Source: Pontibacter korlensis
Lineage (GTDB): Bacteria > Bacteroidota > Bacteroidia > Cytophagales > Hymenobacteraceae
NCBI RefSeq assembly: GCF_000973725.1
Contig: NZ_CP009621.1
Coordinates: 4,147,001 to 4,211,000 of the forward strand
Direction: 5' to 3'
Length of the DNA stretch: 64,000 nucleotides
Below are positions 7,454 to 17,149 of the stretch, piece after piece (position 1 is the stretch's first letter; each line of letters opens with the position of its first letter). The position numbers were made by a program, and so were the translations under genes. The notes under the pieces were generated by a model. The model did not search any database and was not told the origin of the DNA. It saw only the letters and a list, made by a program, of their open reading frames with translations.

Positions 7454-8482
7454 TTGTACACCCACAAAGAAGCAACTAAACTTTTGATCAATAAAATCAA
7501 TAACCTGAGCGAGAATATCCGGCTGCAGGTGTTTGTGGTGCTGGTAGGGGGGCTGTTGCTGGTGGCAAAGTTTATGGCGTTCTTGCTCACAAACTCCAAT
7601 GCCATATTAACGGATGCCCTGGAGTCTATTATCAATGTAGTGGCTGGGGCTTTTTCATTGTACAGTCTGATGCTATCAGCACGTCCTCGCGATGAGAACC
7701 ATCCTTATGGTCATGGTAAAATAGAGTTCGTGGCTGCTACCCTGGAAGGCTCTCTTATACTTGTAGCAGGAAGCGCCATCATTCTGAAGTCCGTTTTCAA
7801 CCTCATAAAACCGATACCTCTGTACCAGCTGGACCTGGGTATTGTTTTAATTGCCGCCACAGGAGTAATAAACTATGGTGTAGGGTATGTAACAGAACGC
7901 AAAGGGAAACAGAACAACTCTCTGGTTTTAACTGCAGGCGGCAAGCACCTTAAAACAGATGCCTACTCAACCGCAGGTATATTGATTGGCCTTCTGCTCA
8001 TCTACCTCACCGGCATGGTCTGGCTGGACAGTGTGGTAGCTATAGCTTTCGGGCTGATGATCGGTTATACTGGCTACCGTATCTTACGCTCCTCCATTGC
8101 TGGCATCATGGACGAAGCAGATTATGATCTGTTAAAACGGATCGTAAGCGTACTCAACGAAAATCGACGCGCAAACTGGATTGACATACATAACCTGCGG
8201 GTTATCAAGTATGGCTCAACCCTACATATCGACTGTCACCTTACTGTTCCTTGGTACCTGAATGTTATGGAGGCGCATGATGAGGTAGAGGCTGTGGCTA
8301 CTGTCATTCGTGAAAAGATTGACCCAAGTATAGAACTGTTCGTCCACACTGATCCCTGTATTGCGCCCTCCTGTGCTGTTTGTACCAAAGATGGCTGCAA
8401 CTCCCGTATTAAGCCTTTTCAGGAGAAGGTAGAGTGGGAGTTCGACAAAGTTATTGCAGATCGCAAGCACGGAACTTATTAG
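7454..8482 (+). CDS. Cation diffusion facilitator (CDF) metal exporter
   Basis: A 342-residue inner-membrane protein with about six membrane helices and a C-terminal cytoplasmic domain, typical of CDF proteins that exchange Zn2+, Fe2+ or related ions for protons. Transport-site residues appear in the second helix (LTDALESIIN) and fifth helix (TDAYSTAGI), and the HPYGHGKIEF loop is diagnostic. The tail has Cys at CIAPSCAVCTKDGC, a four-cysteine cluster that could bind metal. No ATG is available before the first helix: an in-frame TAA lies at 7442, so the start must be TTG at 7454 or another unusual codon. Metal specificity cannot be told from sequence alone. Confidence 0.9.
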   Translation: MYTHKEATKLLINKINNLSENIRLQVFVVLVGGLLLVAKFMAFLLTNSNAILTDALESIINVVAGAFSLYSLMLSARPRDENHPYGHGKIEFVAATLEGSLILVAGSAIILKSVFNLIKPIPLYQLDLGIVLIAATGVINYGVGYVTERKGKQNNSLVLTAGGKHLKTDAYSTAGILIGLLLIYLTGMVWLDSVVAIAFGLMIGYTGYRILRSSIAGIMDEADYDLLKRIVSVLNENRRANWIDIHNLRVIKYGSTLHIDCHLTVPWYLNVMEAHDEVEAVATVIREKIDPSIELFVHTDPCIAPSCAVCTKDGCNSRIKPFQEKVEWEFDKVIADRKHGTY

Positions 8483-8638
8483 TAGAAACTGATCAAGGAA
8501 ATCTTTACCTAACATGAGGTATAGATGGTGATTTCAGCATACTATGATATTTTTACATATACTAAAATCAGCAGATGACTTTGTTGCTTTTCTACTAAAA
8601 CCTTCAATACGCTTTAAAAACAGATACACACTTGAACT

Positions 8639-9571
8639 ATGGAAAAATTCAGAATAGCAGTTGTTGGCATGGGCGGGGTAGGCGGCTACTATGGTGGTAA
8701 ACTTGCCCAACGTTTTGCCAGTGATGAGAATCATGAGGTTATTTTTATTGCCAGGGGTGCGCATAAACAAAGAATAGAACAAGAGGGGCTAAAGCTAAGG
8801 TTAGAGGGTGAGGTAGAAGCGATACGCCCTACAGTGGTAACTGATAAACTTGAAGACTTGGGGAAGCTTGACCTGATTCTGTTCTGTGTGAAGAGCTATG
8901 GTTTAAAGCAGGTGGCTGAGCAGCTGGCCCCAAGTATCACCTCTGACACTATATTGCTGCCACTGCTAAATGGCGTGAATGGTATAGAGTATTTGCAGCA
9001 GCGCTTCCAGGAGGCAAATACCTTGTGGGGATGCGTGTACATCATTTCCAGCATAAAAGAACCCGGCGTAGTGCAGGTTCAAGGTAAGTATAACAGGCTT
9101 GTTTGGGGAAATCCTAAAGTCTCAGAAAAGTTGCTGAAAAAGGTAAAGTTCTTGCTCGACGAGTCTGGTATCAACCATGAATATTATGAGCAGGAGGTAG
9201 AAGCAAGGGTTTGGGAAAAGTTCTCTTTTATATCACCAGTTGCCAGCCTTACCTCCCTTACTCATAAAACGATGGGAGAGATAGCAGCAAGTGCTGATTT
9301 AAAGAACCAGCTACAGCTACTCATTCAAGAGCTTGTTTCTGTTGCCAAGGCAAAAGATGTTATGTTGCCTGCGGATATGGTAGAAAGAAATCTTGAAGTG
9401 CTCCAAAGGCTCCCACAAAACGCTACTTCATCCATGGAGCGCGACTTTAGCAGTGGCAATGCTACTGAACTAGAAAACCTGACAGGCTATATCGTTAGAG
9501 AAGCTCAAAATTATGCTGTAGAAGTTCCGCAGTATCAGCAGGTATATCAGGAACTGCTACAAAAAGTGTAG
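8639..9571 (+). CDS. panE: 2-dehydropantoate 2-reductase
   Basis: A 310-residue NADPH-dependent ketopantoate reductase of the pantothenate (vitamin B5/CoA) pathway. The N-terminal Rossmann fold begins with GMGGVGGYYGG at about residues 10-20. The linker VKSYGLKQ contributes the family's NADP-binding loop, and the C-terminal helical ApbA_C domain contains the conserved K of WEKFSFISPVASL and the S/D segment near SMERDF. The length is normal. The gene stands alone, followed by a terminator shared with the convergent cstA. Confidence 0.9.
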   Translation: MEKFRIAVVGMGGVGGYYGGKLAQRFASDENHEVIFIARGAHKQRIEQEGLKLRLEGEVEAIRPTVVTDKLEDLGKLDLILFCVKSYGLKQVAEQLAPSITSDTILLPLLNGVNGIEYLQQRFQEANTLWGCVYIISSIKEPGVVQVQGKYNRLVWGNPKVSEKLLKKVKFLLDESGINHEYYEQEVEARVWEKFSFISPVASLTSLTHKTMGEIAASADLKNQLQLLIQELVSVAKAKDVMLPADMVERNLEVLQRLPQNATSSMERDFSSGNATELENLTGYIVREAQNYAVEVPQYQQVYQELLQKV

Positions 9572-9584
9572 ATATTAAATCCAG

Positions 9585-9628
9585 AAAAAACAAAAAGGGG
9601 GACTGTAATTAGTACCCCTTTTTGTTTT
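9585..9628. terminator. Bidirectional intrinsic terminator
   Basis: AAAACAAAAAGGGG pairs with CCCCTTTTTGTTTT across a 14-nt loop, between convergent panE and cstA. Confidence 0.85.
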
Positions 9629-9639
9629 AGTGAAGAAGC

Positions 9640-11088
9640 TCAGGCTACTGCCTCTACTGCCGGTTCGCTTCTAAAACGCTTCAGGTTTAAGAGTGTAGCT
9701 ATCATAAGTATAAGAGCGACAGAAACACCCACTGTATAAGATATCTCTGGTGTTAAGCTAAAACCTTCCGGTGCCACTAGAATATAGGTTGTAGCCACAG
9801 CAGTCATAAAAACGGCAGGTACAAGCGTAATCCAGTAAGGTTTCCGCTCTTTAATAAGATAGGCTGTCACCGTCCAGAGCACCACTGTTGCTAACGATTG
9901 GTTTGTCCAGGCGAAATAGCGCCATATAATGCCGAAGTCTATCAAGGTAAGGCCATAGCCAATTACAAAAAGAGGAGCACTTATCAGCAGCCTGTTTTTA
10001 ATGGAGCTTTGCTTTGACTTCATAAAGTCTGCTACTATCAGGCGGGCACTTCGAAAAGCCGTATCGCCGGAGGTTATTGGCGCAGCAACTACTCCGAGCA
10101 GTGCCAGTATGCCGCCTACCTTACCTAATAGAGAGTTGGAGATAAGATTAACCACGTAAGCTGCATTGCCGCTTTGGGCTACCAGGACATCATTCAACTC
10201 CCGAACACCACCAAAAAAGCTCATGCTAATGGCAGCCCATATAAGAGCCACAACACCTTCAGTTATCATAGCCCCGTAAAATATTGGTCTGCCCTGTTTT
10301 TCGCTAGTCATACAACGAGCCATCATAGGAGACTGAGAGGCATGGAAACCAGATATAGCACCACAAGCGATTGTAACAAACAGCATTGGAAACAACGGAA
10401 ACTTTTCTGGGCTAGCATGCATGTTGCCCAAATTATCCCAAGTAAGTTCTGGTATAGGTAGCCCTCTACTGAACATTACAGTAGCAATACCAATGGCCAT
10501 GAATAGCAAGGCTATGCCAAAAAGAGGATATATCTTCCCGATTACCTTATCAATGGGCAGCACAGTAGAGAGAACATAGTAGACGAATATGATCCAGACC
10601 CAGGTCGACACGCTAAAAAAGCCACCGGTCATGTCGTTCAGGATTTTTGCCGGCCCCATAATGAAGACTGCTCCAACCATTACCATTAGAAGGATGGTAA
10701 ATACACGCATAAACTGCTTCATGCCTGTTCCGAGGTAACGACCAGTAATCTCCGTTATACTTTCTCCTTTATGTTTTAAGGAAAGCATGCCGGAAAAATA
10801 ATCGTGCACACCACCCGCAAAGACCGACCCCAGCACAATCCATAGAAAAGCAGAAGGGCCCCACATGGCTCCAGCCACGGCCCCGAAAATTGGCCCAAGT
10901 CCTGCAATGTTCAGAAATTGTATCAGGAAGATCTTCCATACCGGCATGGGAACATAATCAACCCCATCCTGCATAGAAACAGCAGGAGTCACACGATTAG
11001 GGTCAATAACAAAAATCCTCTCCATCAGGCGGGAGTAGATCAAGTAGCCCAATAGAAGGGCTAATACAGACAGGCAAAAAGAAATCAT
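9640..11088 (-). CDS. cstA: CstA-family peptide/pyruvate transporter
   Basis: A 482-residue polytopic inner-membrane protein of the carbon-starvation family, with roughly a dozen hydrophobic segments. The N-terminal block DGVDYVPMPVWKIFLIQF, the GLGPIFGAVAGAMWG segment and the HDYFSGMLSLKHKGESI loop are CstA hallmarks. It is shorter than E. coli CstA (about 700 residues), as is usual for the short Bacteroidetes type, which lacks the extra C-terminal helices. Family members import pyruvate or peptides during carbon shortage. It is monocistronic and ends at the terminator shared with panE. Confidence 0.9.
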   Translation of the reverse strand: MISFCLSVLALLLGYLIYSRLMERIFVIDPNRVTPAVSMQDGVDYVPMPVWKIFLIQFLNIAGLGPIFGAVAGAMWGPSAFLWIVLGSVFAGGVHDYFSGMLSLKHKGESITEITGRYLGTGMKQFMRVFTILLMVMVGAVFIMGPAKILNDMTGGFFSVSTWVWIIFVYYVLSTVLPIDKVIGKIYPLFGIALLFMAIGIATVMFSRGLPIPELTWDNLGNMHASPEKFPLFPMLFVTIACGAISGFHASQSPMMARCMTSEKQGRPIFYGAMITEGVVALIWAAISMSFFGGVRELNDVLVAQSGNAAYVVNLISNSLLGKVGGILALLGVVAAPITSGDTAFRSARLIVADFMKSKQSSIKNRLLISAPLFVIGYGLTLIDFGIIWRYFAWTNQSLATVVLWTVTAYLIKERKPYWITLVPAVFMTAVATTYILVAPEGFSLTPEISYTVGVSVALILMIATLLNLKRFRSEPAVEAVA

Positions 11089-11298
11089 GCGAAAACTAAG
11101 ATTCAGGCGGAAATAAATTACGAGAGGTACTTTATATTCTCTTACAATACCAATGAAGAGGTAGCTTACTTCTTAACCTTCAAAAAAGCCAACAGAAGAC
11201 CCTCTCCTAAGTAAATGTAAAGAAAAACAGTGAAGGAAGTTCGGGGAGGAGGAAAAATATCCCACAATGATTTGTGGAGGTATTCTCTATGCGCTCTT

Positions 11299-12398
11299 TT
11301 AGCTAAGAAGAACAAAGCGTTTACCTGGTAGAGCTTTCACTACTCCTTTAAACTCCAGCCCTAAAAGCACCGAAGCTAAGAGCCTTACAGGTACCTGGAA
11401 TTTCCAGCTAAGATTATCTATGTGCTCCTCCCGGCTTTGCTGAAGCACCTGCAGTACTTTGTGTTCATCTGCGTTGAAGTCTGAGGGGTTGAATGCCTTT
11501 TTCTGATTTGCCTCATCCTCCAGATCCCAGTTCAAAAGCTCTACCCGGTCCTTTGCCGAAGTATAAGGCACAGCTTTCAAAGACTTGATAAGGTAATTAG
11601 TGCCTTGAGAAAGAGGGGAGGTGATGTTGCCAGGCACAGCCATCACTTCCTTGTCGTAGCTGTGCGCAATGTCGGCAGTAATAAGTGTACCGCTTTACCT
11701 GGCAGCCTCTACCACTATAGTGCAGTCGCTCATGCCGGCTATTATGCGGTTGCGGGCAGGAAACCGGGGTGCATCGGGTTTTGTGCCGAAAGGGTTCTCC
11801 GTAAGCAGACCTCCCTGCAGGAGCATACGCTCTGCATATTTCCGGTGCACTGCCGGGTATACTATGTCAGGGCCACTGGCCATCAAGCCGATAGTAGGTA
11901 AGCCTGACTGTAGTGCGGCACGGTGGGCAACTATATCCACGCCACTCACAATCATGACCTTATAAGGCCATAGCTCTTCAATAATGCGCTCTGTTACCCT
12001 TTACCCATAACTCGTTATCTGCCTGGTGCCTACCATGCTACTAATACGGCGATGATTGAGACTAACATTGCCTCTAAAGTATATCAGGGTAGGCGCATCT
12101 GGTATCTGCTTCAAGCGGTCAGGGAACTTCGGCCAAGTATAAACCAGCATCTGCAGATCCAGCTCCTCAGCCAGCTATAACCCACTCCTCTGCCTGTAAA
12201 AGCGCAGAGGTTTTACTCTCCTGTATGTTTTTTACCAGCTTGGGTCCTACACCCGGAATCTGAAGCAATCTGCCTGGGGGAGCCTCAAACACTGCTTTAG
12301 GTGAACCGCAGTAGCTGACCAGCATGCGGGTGAGCTACTGCCCCTACACCTGGGAGTTTTGTAATAGCTATCTCGTAGATGTTTTGATTCTCTACCAT
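11299..12398 (-). pseudogene. dprA: dprA pseudogene (DNA-processing protein A)
   Basis: DprA loads RecA on incoming single-stranded DNA during natural transformation. All parts of a full gene can be read from 12398 down to 11299, but in pieces: an HhH-like N-terminus (MVENQNIYEIAITKLPGVG), the Rossmann DNA-binding core (VGTRQITSYG, then MIVSGVDIVAHRAALQSGLP) and the C-terminal winged helix. Lesions I can place are a frameshift near 12330 (an extra CACC), a second near 12172 (a duplicated GGCT-like 4-mer), an in-frame TAA at 12001-12003 directly after TSYG, an in-frame TAA at 11695-11697 where AAA(Lys) is expected after VVEAAR, and a probable extra codon before VGTRQ. It follows the MerR gene by 22 bp on the same strand. 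A functional product seems impossible. Confidence 0.88.
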
Positions 12399-12420
12399 AG
12401 GTAAAGAACATACCGGGCTT

Positions 12421-12768
12421 TTAGTCTTTAGTATTCAGCTGTTCCTTTATGCCCAGCAAGAATGCCTTTACTTTCTCCAAAGACTCAATAATTTCCATCT
12501 TGTCCTTGGCCTGCACAGGCTTGTTTTTCATTACCTCGCGGGCACCCTGTATGGTGTAACCACGTTCTTTTACAAGATGGTAAATGGTGCGTAGCGTTTC
12601 AATGTCTTTAGGAGTGTACTGTCTGTTCCCTTTCTTATTCTTTTTCGGCTTTATCTGCTCAAATTCAGTCTCCCAAAAACGGATGAGTGATGGCGCTACA
12701 TCAAACATAGTGGCCACCTCACCAATGGTGTAATACTGCTTCTCTATTTCTTTTTCTTTGTATGGCAT
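12421..12768 (-). CDS. MerR-family transcriptional regulator
   Basis: A 115-residue protein with an N-terminal MerR winged helix: YYTIGEVATMFDVAPSLIRFW is the recognition helix region and RQYTPKDIETLRTI the wing. A short coiled-coil follows (EKVKAFLLGIKEQL). There are no cysteines for metal sensing and no separate effector domain, as in the short MerR proteins of Bacteroidetes whose signals are unknown. It is divergent from alaS and precedes the dprA remnant, from which it is separated by only 22 bp, so it was probably in an operon with it. Confidence 0.88.
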   Translation of the reverse strand: MPYKEKEIEKQYYTIGEVATMFDVAPSLIRFWETEFEQIKPKKNKKGNRQYTPKDIETLRTIYHLVKERGYTIQGAREVMKNKPVQAKDKMEIIESLEKVKAFLLGIKEQLNTKD

Positions 12769-12842
12769 AGTTTATGGCTGATTAGTTGGGCAAGGGCAGC
12801 AGTAATTTTCGGCTAAATGTTACTGATTACGGCTAAAAATGC

Positions 12843-12850
12843 TACTTTTG
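12843..12850 (+). promoter_or_regulatory. -7 promoter element for alaS
   Basis: TACTTTTG fits TAnnTTTG, facing alaS in the divergent region. It implies a leader of about 115 nt. No clear T-box-like or attenuator fold was noticed in this leader. Confidence 0.4.
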
Positions 12851-12971
12851 CCTCTAATGTGCTATCCGGACAGCGCTAAAAGTACAGCGTTACCGATTGG
12901 CAAAAATTAGATATTTTTCTCTCTTAAACAACAAGTATAGCACTTAGTATCTAAAGGCTTAACACTCATAC

Positions 12972-15608
12972 ATGAACTCAGCTGAAATAAGACAAAAGTT
13001 CCTGGACTTCTTTGCTTCAAAGCAGCACCAGGTTGTGCCTTCTGCTCCAATTGTGGTAAAGGATGACCCGACCCTGATGTTTATTAACTCAGGAATGGCG
13101 CCTTTCAAAGACTATTTTTTGGGCAACAAGCCCGCACCCTCTAAGCGTGTGGCCGATACGCAGAAGTGTCTCCGTGTGAGTGGCAAGCATAACGACCTGG
13201 AAGAGGTAGGCTATGACACCTACCACCACACCATGTTCGAGATGTTGGGTAACTGGTCGTTTGGTGACTACTTTAAGAAGGAAGCGCTGGAATGGTCTTG
13301 GGAACTTCTGACGGATGTATACAAACTGCCAAAGGACAGGCTGTATGTTTCTGTTTTCCAGGGAGACCAGGCTGAGAATTTGCCGATGGACCAGGATGCC
13401 TATAACATCTGGAAGACTATGATTTCTGAGGACCGTATCCTGATGGGTTCTAAGAAGGACAACTTCTGGGAGATGGGCGATACAGGTCCGTGTGGTCCGT
13501 GCTCAGAGATTCACATCGACTTACGTTCTGAGGAAGAGCGCGCCAAAGTGGATGGCAAAGAGCTCGTGAACAATGATCACCCGCAGGTAGTGGAGATCTG
13601 GAACAACGTATTCATGGAGTTTAACCGTTTGGCTGATGGCTCATTGGTTAAACTGCCTGCACAGCACGTGGACACAGGTATGGGCTTTGAGCGTTTGTGC
13701 ATGGCCATACAGGGCAAGCAGTCTAACTACGATACCGATGTGTTCCAGCCGCTGATCCAGTATGTAGCTAATGAGGCAGGTATAAAGTATGGTGATGATG
13801 AGAAGAAAGATATTGCCATCCGCGTGATATCTGATCACATCCGTGCGATCTCCTTCACTATTGCTGACGGTCAGCTACCATCCAATAACAAGGCTGGATA
13901 TGTAATCCGTCGTATCCTGCGTCGTGCGGTTCGATATGGATTCACTTTCCTGGATTTCAAAAAGCCTTTCCTGTACAAGCTGACAGAAGTACTGGCAGAG
14001 CAGACAGCACACGTATTCCCGGAGCTGAAGCAACAACTCGGCTTTGTGCAGCGCGTAATTGAGGAAGAAGAAAACGCCTTCCTGCGTACGCTGGAGAATG
14101 GCCTGAAGCGACTGGATGCACTTGAGGAGAGCTTTAAGCAGCACAACAATACTATCGACGGCAAAACCGCTTTCGAACTATACGATACTTTTGGCTTCCC
14201 GCTTGACCTGACTGCTTTGATTGCTCGTGAGAAGGGATTGAAAGTAGACGAGGAAGGCTTTGGCAAAGAAATGGAGCAGCAGAAAAACCGCTCCCGCAAT
14301 GCCTCAGCCACTGAGCAAAGCGACTGGGTAATTCTTCAGCCGGACGTAGTAAACGAATTTATTGGTTACGACTGTGATGTGACTGATGCACAGATAGTAC
14401 GCTACCGTCAGGTAAAGGCTAAAAACAATAGCGAGTACCACATCGTGCTTGATAAAACGCCTTTCTATGCTGAAAGCGGTGGTCAGGTTGGTGACGTAGG
14501 CTATCTTGTTGCTGATGGTGAGCGGGTAGAGGTGCTGGATACGAAGAAAGAGAACGACCTGATTCTTCATATCACCAAAAACCTTCCGAAGAACCTGGAG
14601 GCAGGCTTTAGTGCTGAAATAGATGCAGAGCGTCGCAACCTGATTCGTAAGAACCACTCTGCTACACACTTACTGCACGCTGCTTTAAGAACAGTGTTAG
14701 GCGACCACGTGCAACAGCGCGGTTCCTTGGTCAATGAGAAAGTGCTACGTTTTGACTTCTCTCACTTTGCCAAAGTTGAGGAGGCAGAACTGCGCCAGAT
14801 TGAGCACATCGTAAATGAGCGTGTACGCCAGGCTATACCTCTGGATGAACGCCGCAATGTGCCTATTGATGAAGCAAAGGAGATGGGCGCAACTGCACTG
14901 TTTGGTGAGAAGTATGGCGACTTTGTTCGTGTGATTACCTTTGGCAGTGACTATTCAGTGGAGCTTTGCGGTGGTACGCATGTGTTCAACACAGGTAATA
15001 TTGGTTACTTTAAGATCATTTCTGAAAGCTCTGTGGCAGCTGGTGTACGCCGCATTGAAGCAGTTACAGCAAGTGCCGCTGAAGAGTACATGCAGCAGCA
15101 GTTGAACGAACTGAACGCAGTGCGCGAAGTGCTGAATACGCAAAGTAATGTTTCGGGTGCTGTACAGAAGATGCAGGAAGACTTGAAAGTACTGCAAAAG
15201 CAGTTAGAGGCTTTCGAACTAAAGCAGCTAAGCAGCCTGAAAGATTCACTGGCACACAAAGCTCAGCAACTCGACGGCATCAACCTGATTACAGAGCGTG
15301 TGGAGTTGAGCTCTGCTGATTACCTTAAGAAGCTAGCGTTTGATATGCGTCAGGTAGTAGATAACCTGGTGCTGGTACTTGCAGCTGAGATAGATGGCAA
15401 ACCACAAATTGCCGTGATGCTGTCTGATAACCTGGTGCAGGATAAGAACCTTAACGCAAGCCAGATGGTGCGTGAATTAGCCAAAGAGATCAAAGGCGGT
15501 GGCGGTGGCCAGCCATTCTATGCAACAGCCGGTGGTAAGGATGTTGCTGGTCTGGATGTGGTGCCAGGTAAAGCGCAGGAACTTGTAAAGTCGATTATTA
15601 AAGGATAA
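12972..15608 (+). CDS. alaS: Alanyl-tRNA synthetase
   Basis: A full-length 878-residue enzyme charging tRNA-Ala. The class II catalytic core lies in the first 450 residues (NSGMAPFKDYFLG and GFERLCMAIQGK are recognisable). The editing domain carries the HxxxH zinc/catalytic motif (HSATHLLHA) and the paired CGGTH, both needed to hydrolyse mischarged Ser/Gly-tRNA. The C-Ala domain ends with the glycine-rich GGGGGQPFYATAGG signature. Length and all motifs are normal. gatB starts 74 bp downstream in the same direction. Confidence 0.97.
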   Translation: MNSAEIRQKFLDFFASKQHQVVPSAPIVVKDDPTLMFINSGMAPFKDYFLGNKPAPSKRVADTQKCLRVSGKHNDLEEVGYDTYHHTMFEMLGNWSFGDYFKKEALEWSWELLTDVYKLPKDRLYVSVFQGDQAENLPMDQDAYNIWKTMISEDRILMGSKKDNFWEMGDTGPCGPCSEIHIDLRSEEERAKVDGKELVNNDHPQVVEIWNNVFMEFNRLADGSLVKLPAQHVDTGMGFERLCMAIQGKQSNYDTDVFQPLIQYVANEAGIKYGDDEKKDIAIRVISDHIRAISFTIADGQLPSNNKAGYVIRRILRRAVRYGFTFLDFKKPFLYKLTEVLAEQTAHVFPELKQQLGFVQRVIEEEENAFLRTLENGLKRLDALEESFKQHNNTIDGKTAFELYDTFGFPLDLTALIAREKGLKVDEEGFGKEMEQQKNRSRNASATEQSDWVILQPDVVNEFIGYDCDVTDAQIVRYRQVKAKNNSEYHIVLDKTPFYAESGGQVGDVGYLVADGERVEVLDTKKENDLILHITKNLPKNLEAGFSAEIDAERRNLIRKNHSATHLLHAALRTVLGDHVQQRGSLVNEKVLRFDFSHFAKVEEAELRQIEHIVNERVRQAIPLDERRNVPIDEAKEMGATALFGEKYGDFVRVITFGSDYSVELCGGTHVFNTGNIGYFKIISESSVAAGVRRIEAVTASAAEEYMQQQLNELNAVREVLNTQSNVSGAVQKMQEDLKVLQKQLEAFELKQLSSLKDSLAHKAQQLDGINLITERVELSSADYLKKLAFDMRQVVDNLVLVLAAEIDGKPQIAVMLSDNLVQDKNLNASQMVRELAKEIKGGGGGQPFYATAGGKDVAGLDVVPGKAQELVKSIIKG

Positions 15609-15640
15609 TAATGCTAAACAAAATGGAGAGTAACTAATTT

Positions 15641-15648
15641 ACCTTTGG
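15641..15648 (+). promoter_or_regulatory. -7 promoter element for gatB
   Basis: TACCTTTG fits TAnnTTTG. Transcription would start at about 15655, after the upstream ATG at 15652, so the ATG at 15682 is the better start for GatB. Confidence 0.45.
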
Positions 15649-15681
15649 TAGATGGGTTACCCTCCATCCCTCTATAAAGAA

Positions 15682-17139
15682 ATGGATAAAGCAATAAGAG
15701 ATAAGTATCAGGCCATTATTGGTTTAGAAGTACACGCACAGCTGCTTACCAACAGCAAAGCATACTCTTCTGACTCAACAGAGTATGGTATGCTTCCTAA
15801 CACAAATCTGAGCGAAATAACATTAGCTCACCCAGGCACACTGCCGCGCGTAAATAAGCGTGTTGTGGAAATGGCTGTTAAGATGGGTTTGGCCACGAAT
15901 AGCGAGATCACCAAGTATAATGTGTATGCTCGTAAAAACTATTTTTACCCAGACCTCCCAAAGGGTTACCAGATTACGCAGGACAAAACTCCTATCTGCA
16001 CCAACGGTCATATCCTGATCAAAGACGCCGCTGGCGAGGGAAAGCGTATTGGCATTACCCGTATCCACATGGAGGAAGATGCTGGTAAATCCATGCACTT
16101 ACCAGGTGAGGTAGAAACGCTGGTTGACTTTAACCGTGCAGGAGTACCTCTGATCGAGATTGTATCCGAACCAGATATCCGTGACTCGGAGGAAGCTTAC
16201 AACTACCTGATTGAAATAAAGCGCCTGGTACGTTACCTGGATATTTGCGATGGTAACATGGAGGAAGGTTCACTGCGCTGCGATGCCAACATTTCGGTGA
16301 TGCTGAAAGACTCATCGTTATGGGGTACCAAAGTGGAAGTGAAAAACATGAACTCCTTCCGCAACGTGCAGCGCGCCATTGAGCACGAAATCGAGCGCCA
16401 GATCATGGTGCTGGAGAACGGAGGCAAAGTAGAAGGCCAGACACGCAACTTCGATGCTAATACCGGTACTACTACGGCTATGCGTTCTAAGGAAACCCTG
16501 AACGATTACCGTTACTTCCCGGAGCCGGATCTTCCGCCATTAGTAATTGAGCAAGAATGGCTGGAAACCGTGAAAGCGGCAATGCCAAGCTTACCACAGG
16601 AACTGTACAACCGCTTCGTTAATGAGTTGGGTCTGCCTGAGTACGATGCAGCTGTTTTGACTGATGCGAAGGAGATTGCCCTATACTTTGAGGAGCTATC
16701 GCAGCACACTACCAACTATAAGGCAGCATCTAACTGGGTTATGGGACCCGTAAAGTCTTACCTAAACGAGCTTCAGCTGCACATTAAAGACTTCCCGTTA
16801 AAGCCGGAACAAATTGCGCAGTTAATCTCTTTAGTAGATGAGAACAAGGTAAGTCACTCTGTGGCTGCTAAAAAGATATTCCCGTTCATGCTGGAGCAAC
16901 CGGAGTACACAGCTCAGCGTGTAGCCGAAGAGCAGAACTTGCTGCAGGAATCTAACGCTGATGAGCTGCTGCAGGTAGTTCAAGAAGTGTTAGCTGCAAA
17001 TCCAGCCAAGGTTAAGGAATATAAAGCCGGTAAGCAGTCGCTGATTGGCATGTTTATGGGTGAGATCATGAAGAAAACAAAAGGAAAGGCTGACCCTAAA
17101 GCGACGAACCAATTGCTTCGTGAACAGTTAAACGCATAA
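15682..17139 (+). CDS. gatB: Asp-tRNA(Asn)/Glu-tRNA(Gln) amidotransferase subunit B
   Basis: From the ATG at 15682 GatB has 485 residues, the standard size. It is the kinase-like subunit of GatCAB, which activates the side chain of mischarged Glu-tRNA-Gln or Asp-tRNA-Asn before GatA-derived ammonia amidates it. IIGLEVHAQLLTNSKAYSS at the N-terminus, YFYPDLPKGYQITQ and the DFNRAGVPLIEIVSEPD block are family signatures. The C-terminal YqeY-like tRNA-binding tail (IGMFMGEIMKKTKGKADP) is complete. gatA and gatC are not in the window. An alternative ATG at 15652 adds ten residues. Confidence 0.95.
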   Translation: MDKAIRDKYQAIIGLEVHAQLLTNSKAYSSDSTEYGMLPNTNLSEITLAHPGTLPRVNKRVVEMAVKMGLATNSEITKYNVYARKNYFYPDLPKGYQITQDKTPICTNGHILIKDAAGEGKRIGITRIHMEEDAGKSMHLPGEVETLVDFNRAGVPLIEIVSEPDIRDSEEAYNYLIEIKRLVRYLDICDGNMEEGSLRCDANISVMLKDSSLWGTKVEVKNMNSFRNVQRAIEHEIERQIMVLENGGKVEGQTRNFDANTGTTTAMRSKETLNDYRYFPEPDLPPLVIEQEWLETVKAAMPSLPQELYNRFVNELGLPEYDAAVLTDAKEIALYFEELSQHTTNYKAASNWVMGPVKSYLNELQLHIKDFPLKPEQIAQLISLVDENKVSHSVAAKKIFPFMLEQPEYTAQRVAEEQNLLQESNADELLQVVQEVLAANPAKVKEYKAGKQSLIGMFMGEIMKKTKGKADPKATNQLLREQLNA

Positions 17140-17149
17140 TGCTGATACT

